From: Clostridiales bacterium DTU070
GTDB taxonomy: Bacteria; Bacillota; Clostridia; DSM-8532
Assembly: GCA_001513105.1 (NCBI GenBank)
Contig: LFSH01000044.1
Span: 1 to 55,103 of the forward strand
DNA: 55,103 bases
Reading direction: 5' to 3'
Shown here: in pieces, positions 52,101 through 55,103 of the stretch
How positions within the stretch are numbered: position 1 is the first letter of the stretch
Layout: each line of letters begins with the position of its first letter
Position numbers and translations under genes: made by a program
Notes under the pieces: generated by a model
Told to the model about the DNA's origin: nothing
The model's database searches: none
The model's input: only the letters and a program-made list of their open reading frames with translations

Positions 52101-53535
52101 TCAAGTTGTTGACGAAATGTCATCGACTTGTAATAATGATACTGTTATCTGCGTTCCTTTACCTGGCTCGCTTTCTATAGCGATATTGCCGCCATGATGC
52201 TCGGCTATCAGCCTGCAGATTGTCAATCCCAGTCCAGCTCCGCCACTGCGGCGGGAACGGGCTTTATCCACCCGGAAAAATGGTTCGGTGACTAAGTCGA
52301 TGTAAGCAGGCGGGATTCCACAGCCCTTATCAGAAACCGAGATGTAAGCAATTGATCCCTTCCGACAGATATCTACATTTACCTTCTCTCCTTTTGGCGA
52401 TACCCTGATTGCATTTTCTATAAGATTCACCGTCATGGATAGCAGAAGTGTTTTATCCCCGAATAATTCAAATGGTTCGCAGTTAATAATTACTTCAGAG
52501 CCGAATGTTTCTTTATGTGTATTAGCGAGGTGATATGCCGGAAATCTTGCTTTATCAATATGTTCCTTCTCTGCCAGGCTAATCAGTTCCATAAGTTTTT
52601 GAGATAATGCCTCGGTATGCTTTCCTGCTTTCAGTATCCTCTCTGCGCAGGCAATGCGCTGCTGTTCATTAAGCGGCATATGCAGCAGGCTGTCAGCGTA
52701 GCCAATAATTGATGTCATAGGCGTTTTCAGTTCATGAGCCAATGCCCCTAACAGCAGCTGTGACCTGTGAAGCTGCTCATCCAGGGAACTGATTTTATCT
52801 TCGATGGAGTCTGCCATCTGGTCAAAAGCTTTCGACAACTGACCGATTTCATCCCTTGTATACACAGATGTGCGCCTGCTATACTCCCCACCTGCAATAA
52901 GAGCCGCAGTTTCTGTCATTTTCTGAACCGGGCGCAGCGCAAAACGTATCGTGAATGCCAAAAGCAAAGCTGCACATATGCATGCAATAAGCAATACAAA
53001 TACTGATGTCCACCGCATATTCAAAATTTGTTTATCTGTTCCGGATACATCCATGCTCAGGTATGCAGTAAAAGTTTGATCTGATATGGTAAACGAACAA
53101 GCCCCAACCAGCATATCGCCTTCCTTATCTGAGAGCCTGGCCACCGGGATTTCCGCTTCCCCCAGGACGACGCTGGACAGTTCGGGAATTTCAGTATCAT
53201 AGATTACATTGGCTAAGTCGACGGGAGAGTTGATAAACAGGGATTGCCCGCGCTGAAACAGTGAATAATGCACGTTCTCTCTTCTAAGAAGGTGTGCATA
53301 TGCAGAGAAGTAATAATGTACTATACTTCTAAGGGTAACAGGCTGGACTCTCGATGTGTCTGTATCCATAGCAGATGTGACATTCCTGCATAAAAGGCTT
53401 AGTGACATACGCACATTTTCCTCGTCCATACGTTTCAAGGCAGCTTCCTGCATAATATTGACTGCAATAAGGCTCAGCGCAAGCACAATGATAATAATAG
53501 CGGTTGAGGCCTGCCAGTTTAACCCAAAGTTTCAA
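52101..53535 (-). CDS. Sensor histidine kinase, probably frameshifted near its start
   Basis: The main frame (to 53486) encodes a 461-residue kinase with an extracellular loop, a HAMP region, the H-box LGALAHELKTPMTSIIGY (H251 of that frame), and N/G boxes NLIENAIRV, DKGCGIP and GAGLGL. The best start is a TTG at 53535 overlapping the regulator stop (TTGA) after GGAGG, giving MKLWVKLAGLN. One base must be gained or lost near 53505-53515 to join that start to the AIIIIVLALSLIAV helix. It pairs with the regulator at 53532. Confidence 0.87.
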
Positions 53536-54191
53536 CGGGTCACCTCCAGTTTGTAGCCCACCCGGTGAATTGTTATGATTTTATCATGCCAATTCAGTTT
53601 CTTACGCAATACGGCCACATGATTGTCTACTGTGCGTGTTTCCCCAAAATACTCATCGCCCCAAACCTCCCGCAAAAGTTTTTCCCGTGACAATACTATA
53701 TTGGGATGCTTCATGAACATGAGCAGCAACGCGTATTCCATCGGCTTCAGGTCCACTATGTTTCCGTATGCCTCTACCCTTCGCTCGTCTTCCCAAACGG
53801 TTACGCCGTTTATTGACAGCACAGAAGAAGCCGGGCGTGTACGGCTCAGCACTTTTTCCATCCGTACCAGCAATTCAAGAATATCGAATGGCTTAACGAG
53901 ATAATCCTCTGCACCAAGGCGCAGGCCCCTGAGACGATCAGAGACCTGTTGCTTTGCCGAAACATAAATGACAGGAATGTTGGACTTTTTCATATACGGC
54001 AGTAATTCAAAGCCATCTATTTCAGGCAGCATGATATCCAACAGTGCAAGGTCATATTGCTGCCTGCTTATAGCTGCCAGGGCCTGTCCTCCGTCAGCGG
54101 CAATATCGCACAGATATCCGGCAACGGTGAGATTCATTTCCAGGAGTTCAGAAATGGATGGATCATCTTCAACAATAAGGATTCTATACAT
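53532..54191 (-). CDS. OmpR-family response regulator
   Basis: A 219-residue regulator. The receiver has D9/D10, the phosphoacceptor D52 (LDIMLPEIDG) and K100. The C-terminal winged helix has LKPMEYALLLMFMKHPN and GETRTVDNHVAVLRKKL. It is phosphorylated by the neighbouring kinase and likely switches on the ABC/lipoprotein operon. GCGGGGGGA precedes the ATG. Confidence 0.95.
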   Translation of the reverse strand: MYRILIVEDDPSISELLEMNLTVAGYLCDIAADGGQALAAISRQQYDLALLDIMLPEIDGFELLPYMKKSNIPVIYVSAKQQVSDRLRGLRLGAEDYLVKPFDILELLVRMEKVLSRTRPASSVLSINGVTVWEDERRVEAYGNIVDLKPMEYALLLMFMKHPNIVLSREKLLREVWGDEYFGETRTVDNHVAVLRKKLNWHDKIITIHRVGYKLEVTR

Positions 54192-54215
54192 ATGTATCCC
54201 CCCGCTTTTAAGTGC

Positions 54216-54244
54216 ATTTTACCATATTATTACTCGCAATTTAA
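54216..54244 (-). promoter_or_regulatory. Promoter, copy C of the shared element
   Basis: Read leftward: TTAAAT (54244-54239), 17 bases, TAAAAT (54221-54216). TAATAATATGGTAAAATGCA is the same as in copy B. No hairpin follows here; the ribosome binding site of the response regulator begins about 10 bases later. Confidence 0.7.
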
Positions 54245-54323
54245 CAATTTTAAAGCAAGATAGTGCCAGGATATTCTGATAGTTCTGTTTCGTAAATAAA
54301 ATGTCACTATGAAGGGCAATGTT

Positions 54324-55037
54324 CTATCTTAAGCAGGAAGGCTTCAAAAAATCACAGCATTCATTAATCATCCTGTCTGCCATGCGATTTATGATGCTGA
54401 TTCTTTTTTCTTTTGTTGCAAAGGAAGGATAGCCCAGGCTCCCGACATAACCTTCAGGTAAATTGCTTTCTTCATGAAATAAATATTTTTTGAAATCATC
54501 AAACGGTATGTCATGCTCCCGGACAGATTCCATTTTTACCTTTTCAGGGTACATAAACAATGCAACTGATGTTTCAGCTTCACAGGCATGCCTTATGGAA
54601 GACTGCTTCTCAAGTATATCTGAATACTCAATTTCAGATATATCGTATAATTTAATGTCGTCGGATATTTTTTCCATCGCCTGTATGTGGAACGGATCCC
54701 CGTGATACGTTAACAGCAGAAAATGTTTGAACCCCTGCTGCCTCCACCAGTCTGTTATGGATACTATTATTTCTCTCAGGGTTTCAGGCTTTATTGATGT
54801 AGTCCCCGATAAATATACATCGCATGGTAGATTAACACCATAGTTTATTGAAGGGGCAACCAGCGCATCGGTCTTTTCAGACAGAATATTGGCCATATAT
54901 TCCGCAATAAAAGTATCATTGCCCAGTGGCAAATGGTATCCATGCTACTCACAGGTCCCAACGGGAATTATCAGATTATCATTAACTTCCAGAATATGTT
55001 TTTTGACCTCATTCCATGTCATATCAACCAATAACAT
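54324..55037 (-). pseudogene. Creatininase-family amidohydrolase with an in-frame amber codon
   Basis: The frame from ATG 55037 (after AGGGAGGAAGG) reads WNEVKKHILEVNDN, PVGTCE, a TAG, then HGYHLPLGNDTFIAEYMANI and continues to a stop at 54324. The family motif is GSxEQHGxHLPLGTD, so the TAG stands at the Gln. The rest (LLTYHGDPFHIQAM, ACEAETSVALF) is intact. About 238 codons. The upstream 22 codons to the window edge are also open in this frame. Either a nonsense mutation or read-through. Confidence 0.75.
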
Positions 55038-55103
55038 TAAACCTTCCTCCCTTAATATACTCTCGTTTTCTTCACTTATCTTCGTTTTTCGCAGAATTTC
55101 ACT

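Noticed and set aside
53329-53535. Separate 68-codon gene (MKLWVKLAGLN...) in front of the histidine kinase
   Set aside because: Only the first 11 codons look real; the remainder is the out-of-frame reading of the kinase. It is better explained as the true kinase start followed by a one-base shift.

Overview
The window looks like chromosomal DNA of an anaerobic, spore-forming Clostridia-type Firmicute. Evidence: an alpha/beta-type small acid-soluble spore protein, a flavodiiron protein (FprA), a Feo ferrous-iron system with a clostridial FeoB-associated Cys-rich protein, a TM1266-like putative hydrogenase regulator, purine-rich GGAGG ribosome binding sites almost everywhere, and consensus TTGACA-17-TATAAT promoters. 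No rRNA, tRNA, CRISPR array, transposase or phage gene was seen. Species cannot be assigned from the sequence alone.

Layout. 1-4.2 kb (minus): end of an NAD(P)-binding oxidoreductase, an alpha/alpha-barrel-like protein and a YetA/PL26 exo-rhamnogalacturonan-lyase-like protein (pectin side-chain use), then a DUF402 remnant. 4.2-7.5 kb (plus): feoA-feoA-feoB-FeoB-associated protein behind a promoter with a dyad operator. 7.5-9.7 kb: BlaR1/BlaI-like sensor-repressor pair with twin operators. 9.9-13.9 kb: SUFU-like protein, flavodoxin, and an fprA-ArsC/Spx-HD operon with twin palindromes on its promoter. 14.3-19.2 kb: TetR, FGGY kinase, class II aldolase and GSA-aminomutase-like enzyme, apparently a small carbohydrate pathway. 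19.4-21.9 kb: a solute-binding protein fused to a copper-amine-oxidase-like stalk domain. 22-24.6 kb: autoregulated TetR with a membrane protein, then a ferritin-like/VIT iron or manganese transporter. 24.6-38.1 kb: mostly single genes (HAD phosphatases, methyltransferases, M28 peptidase, alarmone synthetase, GNATs, bacterioferritin, SASP) with several decayed genes between them. 38.5-44.6 kb: RlmI-type methyltransferase, flavin reductase-like protein, MFS efflux pump with a leader-peptide-like 5' region, phosphotransferase, QueG remnant. 44.8-46.4 kb: AbiEi/AbiEii toxin-antitoxin pair. 46.7-48.6 kb: alpha/beta hydrolase and an autoregulated TetR. 48.6-54.2 kb: response regulator, histidine kinase, lipoprotein, two permeases and an ABC ATPase in one operon, reminiscent of peptide-antibiotic sensing and resistance modules. 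54.3-55.1 kb: a creatininase-family gene with an in-frame amber codon.

Two themes recur. The first is iron and oxidative stress: Feo, bacterioferritin, ferritin-like/VIT, FprA and flavodoxin. The second is autoregulated sensor-repressor units with paired operators laid over a consensus promoter: BlaI, the TetR genes at 22.1 and 48.4 kb, and the fprA promoter. The strongest items for follow-up are (a) three promoters at 40.5, 46.4 and 54.2 kb that share sequence well beyond the -35/-10 boxes, (b) a 12-codon leader ORF overlapping a perfect stem upstream of the MFS pump, (c) tandem palindromes at the fprA promoter, and (d) the amber codon at the normally invariant Gln of a creatininase-family protein. 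Many genes carry single-base frameshifts (26.8, 33.3, 33.5, 44.4, 49.7 and 53.5 kb). Some may be sequencing errors, so the raw reads matter.
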